Of a DNA stretch of 64,000 nt, positions 24,611-37,231 are shown piece by piece (position 1 is the first letter of the stretch; every line of letters begins with the position of its first letter). The stretch comes from Drechslerella dactyloides (taxonomy: Eukaryota; Ascomycota; Orbiliomycetes; Orbiliales; Orbiliaceae), in the NCBI GenBank assembly GCA_020064725.1, contig JAGTWJ010000017.1, positions 4,154,001 to 4,218,000 on the forward strand. The letters are read 5' to 3'. The notes under the pieces are model-generated. The model searched no databases, was not told the origin of the DNA, and worked only from the letters and a program-made list of their open reading frames with translations. The position numbers and the translations under genes were made by a program.

Positions 24611-27600
24611 GTTGAACAACTTTTTATAAAGCAGACTGAAAAGAAAAAAAAATTCGTCGAGAACAGATATCCGCGTCGGAGAACAAACGAACAATCGAAA
24701 ACCAATAATAACAGACGGAGGGCCGGCCCAGGTAGTTATTTTTATTTTCTGGCAAGATTTGAACGATCCCACTGGATAGGATAACACTACCAAAAGTCGG
24801 AGGGGTTATCCAACAGGCAGGACGCTGGGGTCCCGTTGCCTTTCCGTTCGAAGCAACAGTCGTTCGGTCGGTGTGGGACAAAAGCTATCCGGTTCGTTTC
24901 GGTTGGTCAAAGGGTGTGTGGAAGGTGCGCCCGCTGTACAAAAAAGTAAACGGAACTCCACCTGAGAAAGATAGTGACAGGCGCTGGCTGGCCGGCTGAC
25001 TCGATGGGTCCAGTCCAATGAGGGTCAAACTCAGGGGTGCCTGTCCAACCAGGTTAAGACCAGTTAGCGATGTTACAACAATATTAACTGAGAATCGCGA
25101 TTAACAGCGTGAAAGAAGCAGGCAGGGCCCCGGATGGATTTTAATGTTGAGCAGGGCACACGACACAAGCATTGCAGGTACGAAGCATCGGCGCAAGTAT
25201 GCCCTGGCGACATCCTGGCCAGGCCTGTCAACTGTCCCTACAAACAATTAAACGGACGGCCATGAGCTTCCTCGGATAGCAGGCATGTAGGCCTGCGCCG
25301 AACAGGCAACTCACAAGCTGTGAAAACAACCGACGAAATGCGACGGTGGAAAACGCGGTAATAAACTAGAACGTCCATGATAACAAACTGGGGGGTCGAG
25401 AAGGATGTTCCAGAATCTGGCTCGTGAAAGGGGATAATGTCATAACGATGATAGTTGAGCCTGAATATCTGCCGGATCGTGTTTGATAGAGATTGCGGGC
25501 AGCGCGCAGACTGCACCGCCCGATCCCCACAGAATCCAGGGTACTGCAGCCACCATGCCGCACGGATTCAAAGATTCTGGCAGACGTCCCAGGAAACAAA
25601 ACACTGAGGCTGGGGCGAAACAAGGCACAGCAGGATAAAGCTGTTGTGCCGTTGTATATATGTGATCGTTGTATACGGGTATATCGTATCTATCTATGAC
25701 TGGAGAAGCAGCAGAGGCGGAGGCTTGCTTGCCGTGTCTGGAGGTACTTCTGAAACGGGCCCAAAGCGAATTCGAATGCGAATGGATATCGATACGTACC
25801 GGTACAAGGCAGTGCAGGTATACAATGAGATGGCAAGTCGAATATTCGAATGGGATCGGGTCGTTGTAAACGTGAGCCGCAGTTGCAAGTTATAAGGATG
25901 CGAGGGGGGAAGATGGATGGTAATTCTAGAATCGATAGGGCTGTTCGGGGTTCGGTCGAGGGGATCGAGCTAGTGCTGCAGATAAGACGACGGTCGAGGC
26001 TGGCGCATGGAAGGCAACAGTTGATAACGTAACGTCACGTCAGAGGGGGGTGCAGCCGGCAAGGGGATACGAGGCAGAATGTGAATGCGAAGCAGCTAGA
26101 CAAGCCTCGGCATATGCTGTTGAGAGGAAGTGATTTATGCTGCTGGTCGATGGTCCAACGGCGGGCGATGGTTGGCTGGTGGCGAGCGAGAGTAATCACG
26201 GCCAAAATATGAAGTATTCTGCGACAGACAATTGTTGAAACCCGACGTATCCGGCTGTGGAGAACCCGAATGAGTGAATGGGTGTCCGCTTCCTTTTCTT
26301 TCTTTCTTCCTTCTCGTCTTTGACTGGCTGTCGTGGATGCGAAGAAGCGATGGTGGTGGTGGTGGTATTGTGATGTCAGTGGGGTGAAGTTGAGGTTGAA
26401 GGAGTGACTAAGAAAACGAGTGTAAGTGAGTGTGTAACAGTCTCGACAGCGACGACCGTCGACAGCACGACCAGAATCCAGGTAACGACAGACGAAACAG
26501 ACGACAACGACGACGAAGACAACGGCAGAACGAACTACTTTCTGGGGACCGGGAAGTTCAAAAAGGGCAGAGCGACGGACCCGGACCAAGGAAGGATGAC
26601 TTGCACCTGATATTGAGCTGAGCTATCTGCGCCGCTGGGCGTCGGGCTTCCGTGGACGTTCGGCCGTCCTAGACCACGAGTGCAGCAATTATAATATAAC
26701 GTGCACTTCCTCCTACCTGCACACCTGCACTAGACGAGACTGGAAAGAGGCACAGCTGCTACGACCGAGACTGGATGATTGTTCTCTGCCTGCATGCAGG
26801 ACGTCGTGCAGCGCGCCAGCTGAGGAGACGGTATCGGCGACGCTGACTGGCTGGCTCTTTCTCGGCCCAGACTCCAAAACGCTGGACGGCTGTAGACGCA
26901 CCGCCCCTGGTCACGCCGCACGAATCAAAAATGCTGCAGGCGAGAAAAATAGAAACTCGGACACCCGTCGATTCGAGGGAAAAGAAAGCAAGCGATGAGG
27001 GCAAAAAAATCCGGTGCAAATTCAGATTCAACCTTGTGGGCAAAAGGGCTGGAATACGTACACCTTGACGCAGCAGGGTTATATATCGGTGCCGCAAAGA
27101 ACTCAAACGCCGAAGCCGCCTTGAAGTATGCAAATTATACTGACCGTGAATTCCTGGCCGGCTTGCCGTCGCAACAGAACAAAGCAAAGCAGAATGAATG
27201 TGCTCAGGCTTCGAGCCTCTCTCGGAACAACCCTTCTTTCAGTCGTCGGCTCTCTCTCCAAGAGAGTTTTTGATGAAATTAAACAGGCGGTCAACGGGTC
27301 TCCTGCACTCGACGGACGGGGCTTAGCCGTCTTTTTATTGTTCTCTCGCCTGGCACCGCCGTCCAAAGCGCTCGCAGTGCTGCTCTCCCGAGAATATTAT
27401 CTGCTGCTCCAGCTACCAAACATCATTCCTGATTTTCTGGCCCTGGCGCGCGATGCCTGGAGGTATTTCCAAAAACGACCATGATCGATGGGGCTCCCCG
27501 CTCGTCCCAAATTAAACCCGAATCCTGCTCGACACAGGCTTCCCCGTCCTTCGGGCAAGTGTAGGCAGGCGTGCGACCCCGTGTCCGTTTGAGAATGATG

Positions 27601-30600
27601 CCCCTCACCCGTCGACCGCTTGCATGCGCCTGCGTGGGAACTAGCCCTCTTGGCTTTTGTGTGTTTTCTCGCGCCAGCTTCACGACGAACGAGCGAGTGA
27701 GATTATCTTATGAGATGCTGAGGTGACTGGAAACACGGGGTTCCGAGCTAGCTGGTCAATTAGCCGACAGGATGCTTCCTTTCTACGTATTCTTCAGGCT
27801 CCACTGACAGCGATGCACGTAGGCGTATACCATGGACCCTGTCGCCTTCTGCCGTCCGAGTTGGACTAGTTGAATAATTGAATTTGCCCGATGTTTTCCC
27901 TCTATCCGCCCGAAGATAAATTCACGTAATATATTAAGATGCTAAATGCATACCTCTGCTTCATTGTATACGCTGGTGGGACTTTGCGAGAACGGAAACC
28001 TCAAGCGGACTGCCGCAACGAGTGTGCACGTTGTGCAACATCAGGGATCGATATCTTCGTTCCCGAATTCAATCTTAACATGCAGCGCTATGCATCGACT
28101 TTGTGACCATGGCATCGATCGCACACGTCCCATCGATCAATCGAGGCTAGTTCTATCAGCGTGTATACCTAATCGTGCGTCTGGCCTGCCATTTTTAACG
28201 CATGGCTTATCGATTAAAATTGTATCGTATGCACTGCCATGCCTATGCACATGTGCACATGCGTATGTAGGCGCATGTCGAGACGTTGATATCATTGCAC
28301 CGATATATTTATTTTTCGACCGAGCTCTGCCAATTTAAATTGACCTGCCCGCAGACGCGTCGCCCGACTCTCAACTTTTTGGCGACGTACAACATCCTCG
28401 CGGCGGCGGGCTTCTGGCCTCGTGGTCTTTTTGTCTCTTGTGTTTCCATTCTGCTGTCGTGGCTCGATGCGCCGGGCGGCATGCATGCGGTAATTGGTCA
28501 TCCAGTGACCTGAGGGGCAAGCACGGATATCATGGATGCAGCCGCCCAGGCACACAGGGCAAGCTTGATCCCGGGGGCCTTTCGTTCCTCGCGAGCTGCA
28601 AGGTACCAAATTGGAACTACAGTCGCAAATTTGCACCTGCACAATTCTGCGCGTTCTGGACAGTATCCTCCGCACGACGCCGTAAATATCACCTCATGGC
28701 TTCACTCGTGGAAATTTAGATGCAAGGTGTCAACCGTCAAGCTCGGTTTCTTCCAGACGTCTGGGTCGCCGGCGATCTCAGCGTCCTTGCATCAAACGTA
28801 AACTAACACGGCTATGACAAGATGTAATAACGTTATAACTAGCAAACAGCTTACAACTGTAACAGAAGATCTCCAACTTGCAAACTCGGGCTTAACAATT
28901 TACAGCCGTACGTGTGCTATATTCTGAACACAGGACCCCAGATCCAGATTGATAGCGCTTACAGCACGGACCGCAGGCTCAACATGCCAAATATGATCAG
29001 CGGTTCTCGCAAACAAACCAGCAGAGACGTCAACATATCTTGCCAGAAAGGTCTCTCGTCTCTCGCGAAGACTGCCTGATTCTGCAAGGTGGGGGTATTT
29101 TGGTGTATTCGCAAGGCCCCACGACACGCTTAGCTTCGTTGCAGCCCGCTGCGGTGCGATGCACGTTAGGGAGGAGATTGGATGGATCCCTGATCTGCTG
29201 CTCTCGCCTCCAAAAGCGAATGCGCTCTTGTCATGAGAGCCCCACCTGCACGGGCACTTGAATATGTAGTCACGGTGAATTCCGGTGGCGACAAAAAGAT
29301 GATCAATTGTGAATCTGGTGAAGTTCAGAAAGTGTGTGACCCCGGAGCTCTCGACGGGTGCATATGGATGGATGTCAGGCGATGGCGAACAGTCAAGTAG
29401 ATGCGCGAAACGGCTTGTGTCTGAGGGAATCCAAATCACTTGGCCGGATTTATTTCTTTTTTCTTCCCGTTTTTGTCGTCTGCCTACCAGGGTTCGAGAT
29501 CCTGGCTCCGCGCATAAGCTGAGGATTAATTCTCTGGCTGGCTATTGGTGCGCATCCACGGCGTGCTGTCTCGCGTGCTATCTTGGACGCGCATCCGACA
29601 GGAGTTCAGTCAGTCAGCCAGGCGGCGAGGATCCAGACTGTTTTTGCGAATGCCGTTCAGATGGCATTGCATCGGACTTGGGGTGCATGCTTGAGAGTTG
29701 AGAATGTAAACATTTTTCTTTCCCAGCACGCTGGGAATTTGCACAGCTGCAGCTGTCGAGTCGACAGACTGCAGTCGCCTGGGCACTGTACATTCGTTAC
29801 CTCGATGCAGAAAACCTCCCCGCTGTGCCTTAAACTTCTTTCTTGAATTTTAATGTGCACAAGAAGCCGGTGGAATCGCGCTGGAAGCAATTTCAATAAT
29901 CTCCAGTCGCGCAAAAAATTTCCGAACGAAATTGCTTTCCGGATCTGTGGCTTAGATAGTGGGATAGAAGGCCTGCTTCCCCCTTTCTTCCAAGCTTCCT
30001 GGCTTGATCTGGCCTTTTCGATTTTACCCCCACCAAACTGTTACGCAGCTCCTGGCGTCGAAATTTAAAATAGCAGCAGCATAATACCAGCTTCACTATC
30101 ATCATGCGTTTCAACCATCACTACGCGTAGATTCCACAATTCAAAAGCTGGGCGGTGTTAATTACCAATGGCGGATCCCCTTCCATCTGGTTGCCTCGAA
30201 GCGGCACGATATCAACCGTAACAGGGCCTTTCCCAGTAGCCACTCCCCTTTAACAAGTAAACCCCGTCCACAACGTCACCGTGCCCCTCGGCTTCCCCTG
30301 CGAAAATCAGACTCGGTCAAGAAAAATTCAGGCCTGAAAGGAGCCTCATAGCATTACGCTGTTATCAGTGGGTCTCCATCCCATTTTTAGACGGGAGTGG
30401 TGGCCGGCAACCCCGGCCTGTGGCGTCTGCGACCACCAGGGGCGAATCGAGTCGAATCGCCTCGAGGCGCTCGAGTCTCCTATCGATGCACGTAGGCAGC
30501 TTCTCTACCGAGGCTCTATTCTGACCAGTTATATGTTTCCATCCACACATCTTCAATAAGCTGAGGAACCCAAGGTCGCAGATGTCTTGCAGAGGTGTGA

Positions 30601-32104
30601 CTAGCACTAGTGTTAGCGAGATTTGCAGGGACCAATCACTGCACTGTCCTGCCAGCTGAGAGATTCTATCAGCCGATGGATATGCACTGATTCAGGGTAG
30701 TTATCCGATATTTCTCTTGCGATACGATCTCACTGCACATTACATACATCATCCGTGATATGAGATCTCGTATGTGCACTATACACTCGTGATTAGCAAT
30801 CAAAGCCAGGAGTACAGTACGGATATATGTGCCCCTGCGACATCGATTCCACCTGTCAAAACTAGCATCCTAGACGGTGATCCTGCGGGAACAAATGCTG
30901 ATATAATGCCTTATATTATCAGAGGGGTCGATTTCGCATTTCGGTCACCCAAAGTTATCGATATGTAGACCGATATCTAATAAGATCAAGGGCTAGCGGC
31001 GGACGGGACGTTTGGGTGCCATGTCGCGAGCCGGCTCGCATTGCCTACTTGCGTTAATTGCCTGACTGGCATCTATTACATGCGTATGTACCGTCGGTAG
31101 CTAGCATGTGTAACAGACCCCGGTGCCGGAAACGTTACTCCGAAACGCATGAACGCAGGGTATCTCGACTGCCGCATGAATTCGTGAACGCGAGAAAGCT
31201 AGAAAGCTTACCTTGAATGCCGATTGAGTGTGGGATTTTAATTTTGCTATGCCGTGCATGTAGTGACATATGCACCCTGATCCACTCTTAGACGCGACGT
31301 CGAATCGATACCTTGGGTGTCAGGACTCAATTCTGAGAAATGGCCTACATCCAGAGGATATGTATATTTTACTATGAGGATATCCGGATGCAGATTGCAC
31401 AACTCGACTGTAGATAACACCAACGACACATATGCACCATGCCAACTGATATTATCAGACGACATTACACGAACACCTGTTGTTTGAGATAAAGTCGATG
31501 AGTCCGGATATAAACAGCTTCAACACTCACATGAACTCTTAATTACTGTCAACCGACTAGCCGTGCATATTTTACCAACATGCATGGCGCAATGGCCCGC
31601 CAGCGCACATGTCACCCACAAGTATAGTTGAAGCTTTATATTAAATTTCGCAAGCATACAAATTATATCCCGGGGTACCCGCATTGGTCATCTGCACGTC
31701 ACCGGCACAGGAGACATGTGCGACGGGAGCTGCGTCAAATATATTGACAGCGGAAGCCAGGCTTCTGGAACCAACCAACTAATGCTGCACCGAAAACATC
31801 TAGGCAGTCACGAGTTTTATGAATTCTTGGTAGATGGCGACCTTTATTTGTATATAATCCGTATATATGCTCCGTGACATATGTGATTCAACTGCACTTT
31901 GTCCGGATTCTCGACATTATCGCGGATACGTTGGTTGACCATCTGCTGCGATGAATGAGCGCCATGTCTGCAGACGTCTATGCGTACCTCAGTCGCAGAC
32001 CGGACCAGGTAGATGATACCTGATCAGTAGAGATACCCTTACTCATCTGTTCGCCAGAATTGGAGCATGAGCAAAACGATCGGAATCGTGAAAGCAAGGT
32101 AGAA
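24611..32104. other. Large gene-poor region (7.5 kb)
   Basis: The first 2 kb, to about 26600, is probably the promoter and leader of the minus-strand coiled-coil gene (C/T-rich on the minus strand near 26050-26560, with a short GGT run at about 26349-26368). From 26600 to 32104 I find no frame with domain content, conserved start or convincing introns on either strand. Small palindromes occur, for example near 29722-29737 and 29750-29776. There are no LTRs, terminal repeats or transposase. Confidence 0.5.
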
Positions 32105-33468
32105 CTAGCCGTTCCATCTTCCAGACCGCCTCCGCACTAACCCCTCACTCCAATTTTCGCTCAGCGACGTCCCCACCCCTGAATCCTGCGCGCTCCCCTG
32201 CATTGCGTTCTCGTCCATACTTGTCGGCGTCTGTCCACCCTCGTCACTACGCCCATTACTAAGTGCCTCCGAATCTTCGTCTTCATCGTCGCCTTCCTCG
32301 CTGTCTGGAGCCGGCGTGGGTTCCGGCGTGGCGTAAACCCCGCGCGGGCGGGGCATTTCCTCCGAGTCGTCCTCTGCTGGTGCCAGCGGGTGAACCTGGT
32401 CCCGTCCACCGGCACCTGTAGTCGGCAGTTGCGGTCTCTCTTCGGTTTTCTCGTCATCATCGCTGTTCTCGTCGGCTTTGGAGTCATCCTTTGACGTCGC
32501 GAAAAAGTACGATGATATAGCGAGCCAAGTTACCGACGCCCAGAACAGCTCGGTCATCCAGAATGCCGACGTGAATGTCACGAATGCGACGATCCTGTAG
32601 TTGTACATGAAATACCTGGATACGTGCAATAATTAGCACAATTGCTCTGTTTCCTGAAGCCACCCCATGTGCTCTCCGTTACACTATAGGGTTGTGCCAA
32701 CTCACCGTAAGCCTCTAAACCGCGCTCGAAAGAGGACATGGCTCTCGTATGCCTCTGGCGCCTTGTCAGACGCGTAGTCGTTCCCCACCCGAATACTAAG
32801 AAACTCGGGCACTCTTCCCTTCCCGAACTCCTGTCCCTCCATCAACAGCACTTCTAATGTTTCCTGCTCCCGTCTCCAGCCAGATAGGTACAGTGGCGCC
32901 CGCATCACCGTGTCTAGGGTCTGTACGATCTGCGACTTATATGTCAACCTTGCTGGGCGCCGCGCCGTCGCAACCATCGCCGGCTGCGATAAGTCGCCAT
33001 TAAAGAGCGTGAGGTTTATCATGAAGGACCCGGCGTCAAAGTTATGCGGCGACGTCGGCAGCGTGAGGGATACGTAGACGTCATAATGTTGCTCGTGCGT
33101 GAGTATGTCACGTGGGATGTCGGCGGTGCCGTAAGGGACTGCTTTTGCAGATTTATAGCTCGGTGTAAGGAGCGGAAGGTGTGGGAAATGTACGGTCTCT
33201 TGTCCGTAGATAAGGTGGACAGGCGTGCTTAGTGAGATTTGCGGGATGTAAGAGAGGTAGAAGAGGATGTAGGCGGCGCAGGCGAAGCCTAGGAGGAGAG
33301 CCGCGATGATGCCGGCGAGGATGGTTTGGAGGTAAGCTTTGACGGCGGTCCTGGAGGTAACGTTGCTGTAGACAGTGTGCGCAGGGCGGGCGATTACGCC
33401 GGGTACGAGGGGCTATGTTGGCGCCGTTAGTGAAGATAGTGGCTTTGGGTCTGGGATGGCGGTACCAT
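32105..33468 (-). CDS. Seipin (lipid droplet assembly protein)
   Basis: Exons 33466-33468, 32706-33412 and 32105-32615 (minus) give 406 residues. The main exon starts PLVPGVIARPAH and has one membrane helix near residues 29-55 (TILAGIIAALLLGFACAAYI, then LFYLSYIP). A lumenal beta-rich domain follows (YDVYVSLTLPTSPHNFDAGS, FMINLTLFNGDLS). After the second intron (GTGAGT...CCAG) comes the second helix (YRIVAFVTFTSAFWMTELFW) and a long acidic, disordered cytosolic tail. Seipin oligomers sit at ER-lipid droplet contacts and control droplet formation. The open frame has no Met before PLVPG. The best start is an ATG in an AAAATGG context, followed at once by a 53-nt intron with a CACTAAC branch site; the first 5 residues are therefore uncertain. 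Confidence 0.85.
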
Positions 33469-34221
33469 TTTTGCTGGTCTCTACGCGAGCGTAGGCAAAA
33501 AGAGGCTATGTTTCTGTGGCTTTCGCTACCGATGAGAAAATATTGTGGGCATGGTTCACGGGATTGCTCGTGGACGGCAGCAGAGAGGATATCTTCGGTG
33601 AGGTTGCGCGTGAAGTGGTGATGTATGACGTCGTGGCAAAGGTCGAGCGGTCGTCTCGGACCCACAGCCAAACTCACATGCCACAAACAGGGGACAACGC
33701 ATAACGCTGTTGCAAGATAAGATCCGAGAATTCGCTATGTAATATTCTACGAAGCGCAAGGACTTGATATTCTTTCCGTTGAAGGTAGATTAATTTGAAA
33801 TTTGACTTACTTTCTTATGTAGAACTTCAATTATCCAAATCTGTAGCTTCTACTAAACAATTATAAATATAGCACCGTAATCCTGCGACTGGCGTCGTTA
33901 TAACTTAATCTGTCTCGACTTGCGGTTGCAAATACAAATAGAACTGCCAGCTAGGCAGATCGACAGGAAGCATGCTGAATCTACACTAGCATACAATCCC
34001 AGGAAATACAACCTACAAAGTAGCAAGCTAAATATCAGATCTATGGCCGATTGCATCATTAAATGCATGCGATACCCAGTCAATCCCATTTGGGCCGCTG
34101 GGGCTGGGCGTACGGAATGCTTCTGCCTTGAATTTCGTCTTGGCAATGACGCTTTGTCCGACCAAACTGACGCTCGCTTGGTGGTCTCCTCTCGCCAATT
34201 TCTTAGCCGGCGTTGTCGAGC
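33469..34221. other. Intergenic, seipin promoter side
   Basis: AT-rich intergenic DNA upstream of seipin. Open frames here are antisense or unsupported. Confidence 0.5.
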
Positions 34222-34437
34222 TTACGAGATAACACAGCTTCCGCCCCGTTCGCGTTCATGTTTCGTCGGCCTCTTGTTTTTCGGCCTCTTGCGTCCACCA
34301 TTCTTGTGGGCCCGCGCTTTTTGCATTCGCAGCCGTTCGTGGATTTCTTCAACTGTGCGGGCGGAGGTTTCTGCTACGCCAGTTCTCGCTGAATTGCTGC
34401 CTCCCTCATCCAAAGCTAAGTCCTTTGAGTGACCCAT
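34222..34437 (-). CDS. Small basic ORF ending in a CaaX prenylation motif
   Basis: The frame encodes 71 residues (minus) from MGHSKDLALDEG. The N-terminal half is polar and acidic. The C-terminal half is strongly basic (KNGGRKRPKNKRPTKHERER) and runs into GGSCVIS at the stop. A polybasic stretch followed by Cys-Val-Ile-Ser is the layout of farnesylated small GTPase tails, but no GTPase domain or upstream exon is seen. A TATA-like element lies on the minus strand near 34640-34652. A 9-codon upstream frame (MAKIGLKDD) ends one base before the ATG. It could be a short lipidated peptide, a leftover of a Ras-type gene or chance. The overlapping 170-codon plus-strand frame looks like an antisense shadow. 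Confidence 0.35.
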   Translation of the reverse strand: MGHSKDLALDEGGSNSARTGVAETSARTVEEIHERLRMQKARAHKNGGRKRPKNKRPTKHERERGGSCVIS

Positions 34438-35330
34438 ATTAGTCGTCCTTCAAGCCTATCTTAGCCATTGCAATATTGAATAAGTTCGGTTCGACTGAAC
34501 GTTCGCAAATGTGATGACTTACTGCAGTTTTCAGGAAATGTAATTGTGTGTATGTGTGGAATATTCGCGGGGTTTTGGATGACTGAATGTATGAAGTTGG
34601 CTTGAATAATGAATAGACTGTGGGCGTTGGGGGGTACCGGTATATATAAAGTAAGTCGCGACACTCGTTCGGGACATCCATCGAGCCCGTAGGAGACGAC
34701 ACATCGACCAGCTTTGAAGACACTTTCTCTGATGGCAAACATCTCAAAAGATAGCACTCTTGATCTGCGCGTTAGCGTGTTCGCATGTGCGGCTGATTGG
34801 GCGGTTCTAGATCTGGGATCAATCGTTGGAAACACCCCCCGTGGCGGCAGCGGTGAGATCCGCGCCTTACTGATCTTTGCCTTTGCTTGTAGCCTCTTGG
34901 TGCTACCCAATTTGATTTGCGTAGTAAGACTACTAATATACTTCGGGCAGCAAAGTCCTTTCTGCCGAGAGAACTACACATCATAGCCTAGATTTACCAG
35001 AAGCTTGTTGCTGCAAGGTTGGCTGGTATTCAAATATTCCTGGTAAAGCAATACATCTAGCCAAAGTCAGTTTACTGTCTGAGAATCAGGTTCTCGTAGC
35101 TTGACTGACTTGGTACCTGTACTTAGCCTGATCAAACAAGGGCCGAAATCAAATTCGGCAGTTTCGCTAGCAAGGCAAGGTTGGGCTAACCTTGTCTGTG
35201 AGCAAGACTGACAGTCCTTAGGAATTAACCTATTTTCTCGGTAGATAAAACCATAGCAGCTAACCTTCCATCTTGTATCTTTTAATACAGCGTCTATCTA
35301 CATCTAGATCTTTGATAGTTCTTTGAGGAA
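34438..35330. other. Intergenic region
   Basis: The stretch contains the presumed promoter of the CaaX ORF (minus-strand TATA-like element near 34640-34652) and AT-rich sequence before the DUF6594 gene. No other gene is seen. Confidence 0.5.
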
Positions 35331-36339
35331 ATGGCTCAGAATATGGATGGTAAGATTTAACTATGGCATTACTATACATACACAATTCCGATAAACCAGA
35401 AGTTGACCTCATGATTGAAATTGCCAAGATCTGGAGAAAGGCATCCTGCCAGTAGATTCGCTGAAGGGGTACACACTAGAACACCACAGATATAATCTAG
35501 TGTGCGAAATAGAACAGCCCGAACTTACCGTTGTCGATAAGATTTACGGAAAACTGTCCGGCTCCACCCCTGGTGGCCCCAGAGGGTTAAGATTCAGAAT
35601 CAGCTTTGCGGAGATGCAACGCATGTATATCCGAGAGCTGCAGTCTTTGCTCGTGCAAGACGCGATTCAGCTGTATACGTATGGTAAATCCGAGGACAAT
35701 CTGAAAAACAAACGTTGGCAGACAAACCTCGCGGCCTATGGTACGTTATATTCTCACCGTTATATGATTGTAAATTGGTGTAAGGCCATCGTCTGATGTG
35801 GGCTGTGGGACTCATTCGGATTGTGTTATATATATATAGTCAAAGCACTACAGGACTACGACTATATGGAAAGTCATTCCAAGTCAAACCGTGATCCTTT
35901 CCTGGCCACCGGCGAATATGCCGTCGATAATTTCATCATAAACGAAAATATCAAACCCGTCATAGAAGACTTCCAGGCCGTAAGAGCTAACGGTATGACA
36001 AAATACCCTACAACTATCGCCTTGCAGACAGACGCGAGCAAGGATGCCACGGTCGCTATCACCGGAACCCGTGGAACGACCTCATTGGCGAAAAAATACA
36101 AAGCGTTCCGGAGACGGCTTGTCTTTGGGATTTTCGGTGGCGGCTTTCTGGTGGGACCAATGTGGTTGATGCTTTTGACGCCAGGCTTGTACAATTCGCT
36201 TATATCGGCGACGAGCTTCATTGCAGGGTTCGGACTAATAATGGCGTGCTTCCTGACCGAGGCAACGGATGTTCTGGCTATGACTGCTGCATATGCTGCT
36301 GTCCTCGTGGTGTTTGTGGGGACAAATACTGCCTCATGA
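35331..36339 (+). CDS. DUF6594-type fungal membrane protein
   Basis: Exons 35331-35349, 35429-35740 and 35840-36339 give 276 residues. The first exon encodes MAQNMD and joins through a GTAAGA donor and a CCAAG acceptor to DLEKGILPVDSLKGY. The second intron (GTACGT...ATATAG) joins NLAAY to VKALQDYDYMES. The soluble N-terminal part has the family signature (GLRFRISFAEMQRMYIRELQ, KALQDYDYM, DPFLATGEYAVDNF). It ends in three hydrophobic segments (about 205-275: LVFGIFGGGFLVGPMWLMLL, SATSFIAGFGLIMACFL, AAYAAVLVVFVG). Such proteins are abundant and multi-copy in ascomycetes. Their function is unknown; several sit in accessory, rapidly evolving regions. The family call is from memory of the layout. 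Confidence 0.8.
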
Positions 36340-37231
36340 GCCCATGTTGTCTCGCAGGCCAGAAGCTGGACGCACGAAGAGCCCATGATCATATGAAGGT
36401 TTTGATATAATCTATTTTAGCACAAAAGTACGCAATTTGATTGAAGCAGACCACTGGTGTTTTCATTGCCTTTTCAATTCATTTCCTTCATTCCGGAGTC
36501 CATGGTTTGCTGTTTATATATAGTCTTAACCCACATGTTCGTCGATCCATGAATGTATAAAGTACTGCATTGTCTAAGATCATAGCCATATATATATTGC
36601 GTTCGACGAATCTGGATATATGTTAATTTGATGAGCTTGCATCGATCTCCACACACCGGACTTCCTTCGGCAAATCGTGCTTAAGACTTCCGTGCAAATG
36701 CTACTATTTCATATTGAAGATCTATCTGGATTTTTTTCCCGTGCCGTTGCACCGAGCCTGCGTACCGTTCAAAGATTTACCAATATATATATATCAAATC
36801 TGCAGCTGGCTATATTGCGATCGATTGCGCAAGAATGTTCGCGTGGGGTTCATGGTCAGTGCTATAATGCATGCCTGTAATTGAGCGAAAAAAGACCGCT
36901 TCGAAAGTCTCTCAGGATCATGCGAGGTGTCATTCAGACTTCATACTGAGCAAGAACAGAAAAATTCGCTAATTTGCGCGAGACGACTACAAAAAACGAT
37001 ATGTCCTATTTGAGGCGATTAATTCTTGAGATGTCGGATATCTTGCTAGAAGAATCAAGAGGCGAGGTGTTTTTTGTTCTTGAGAGGTTTTATTATAATA
37101 TTAGCCCATCTGCTGGATCTTTCTTCGCCAATTATTTTCGTACCTTTTCAACAGTTATTCCTACCTTTTCTTCACCAACTCTTTATACCTTAAGTTCCCC
37201 AAAAACGATTCTAGTCGATAAGCTCTGAAAG
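36340..37231. other. Intergenic, Fic gene promoter
   Basis: AT-rich sequence becomes pyrimidine-rich at 37125-37200 with a CTTTATACC element at about 37180, which fits the core promoter of the Fic gene. No supported gene is seen. Confidence 0.5.

Noticed and set aside
26035..26589. 184-codon minus-strand frame
   Set aside because: His/Arg/Ser-rich low-complexity composition in the C/T-rich leader side of the coiled-coil gene; no domain.
28900..29439. 179-codon minus-strand frame
   Set aside because: No domain, odd composition, no supporting splice sites or neighbouring exons.
29488..29504. tRNA-like T arm (CAGGG, loop TTCGAGA, TCCTG) suggesting a tRNA gene
   Set aside because: No matching acceptor stem, D arm or anticodon arm could be found upstream at tRNA distance; only a B-box-like element by chance.
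29722..29776. Clustered palindromes (CCCAGC...GCTGGG and CTGTCGA...TCGACAG)
   Set aside because: Short arms, no repeats elsewhere seen and no nearby gene; likely chance.
33153..33686. 177-codon minus-strand frame
   Set aside because: Overlaps the seipin main exon in another phase; Pro/Arg/His-rich shadow.
33920..34432. 170-codon plus-strand frame
   Set aside because: Lies antisense to the CaaX ORF; Arg/Ser/Leu-rich mirror of a basic coding strand, no domain.
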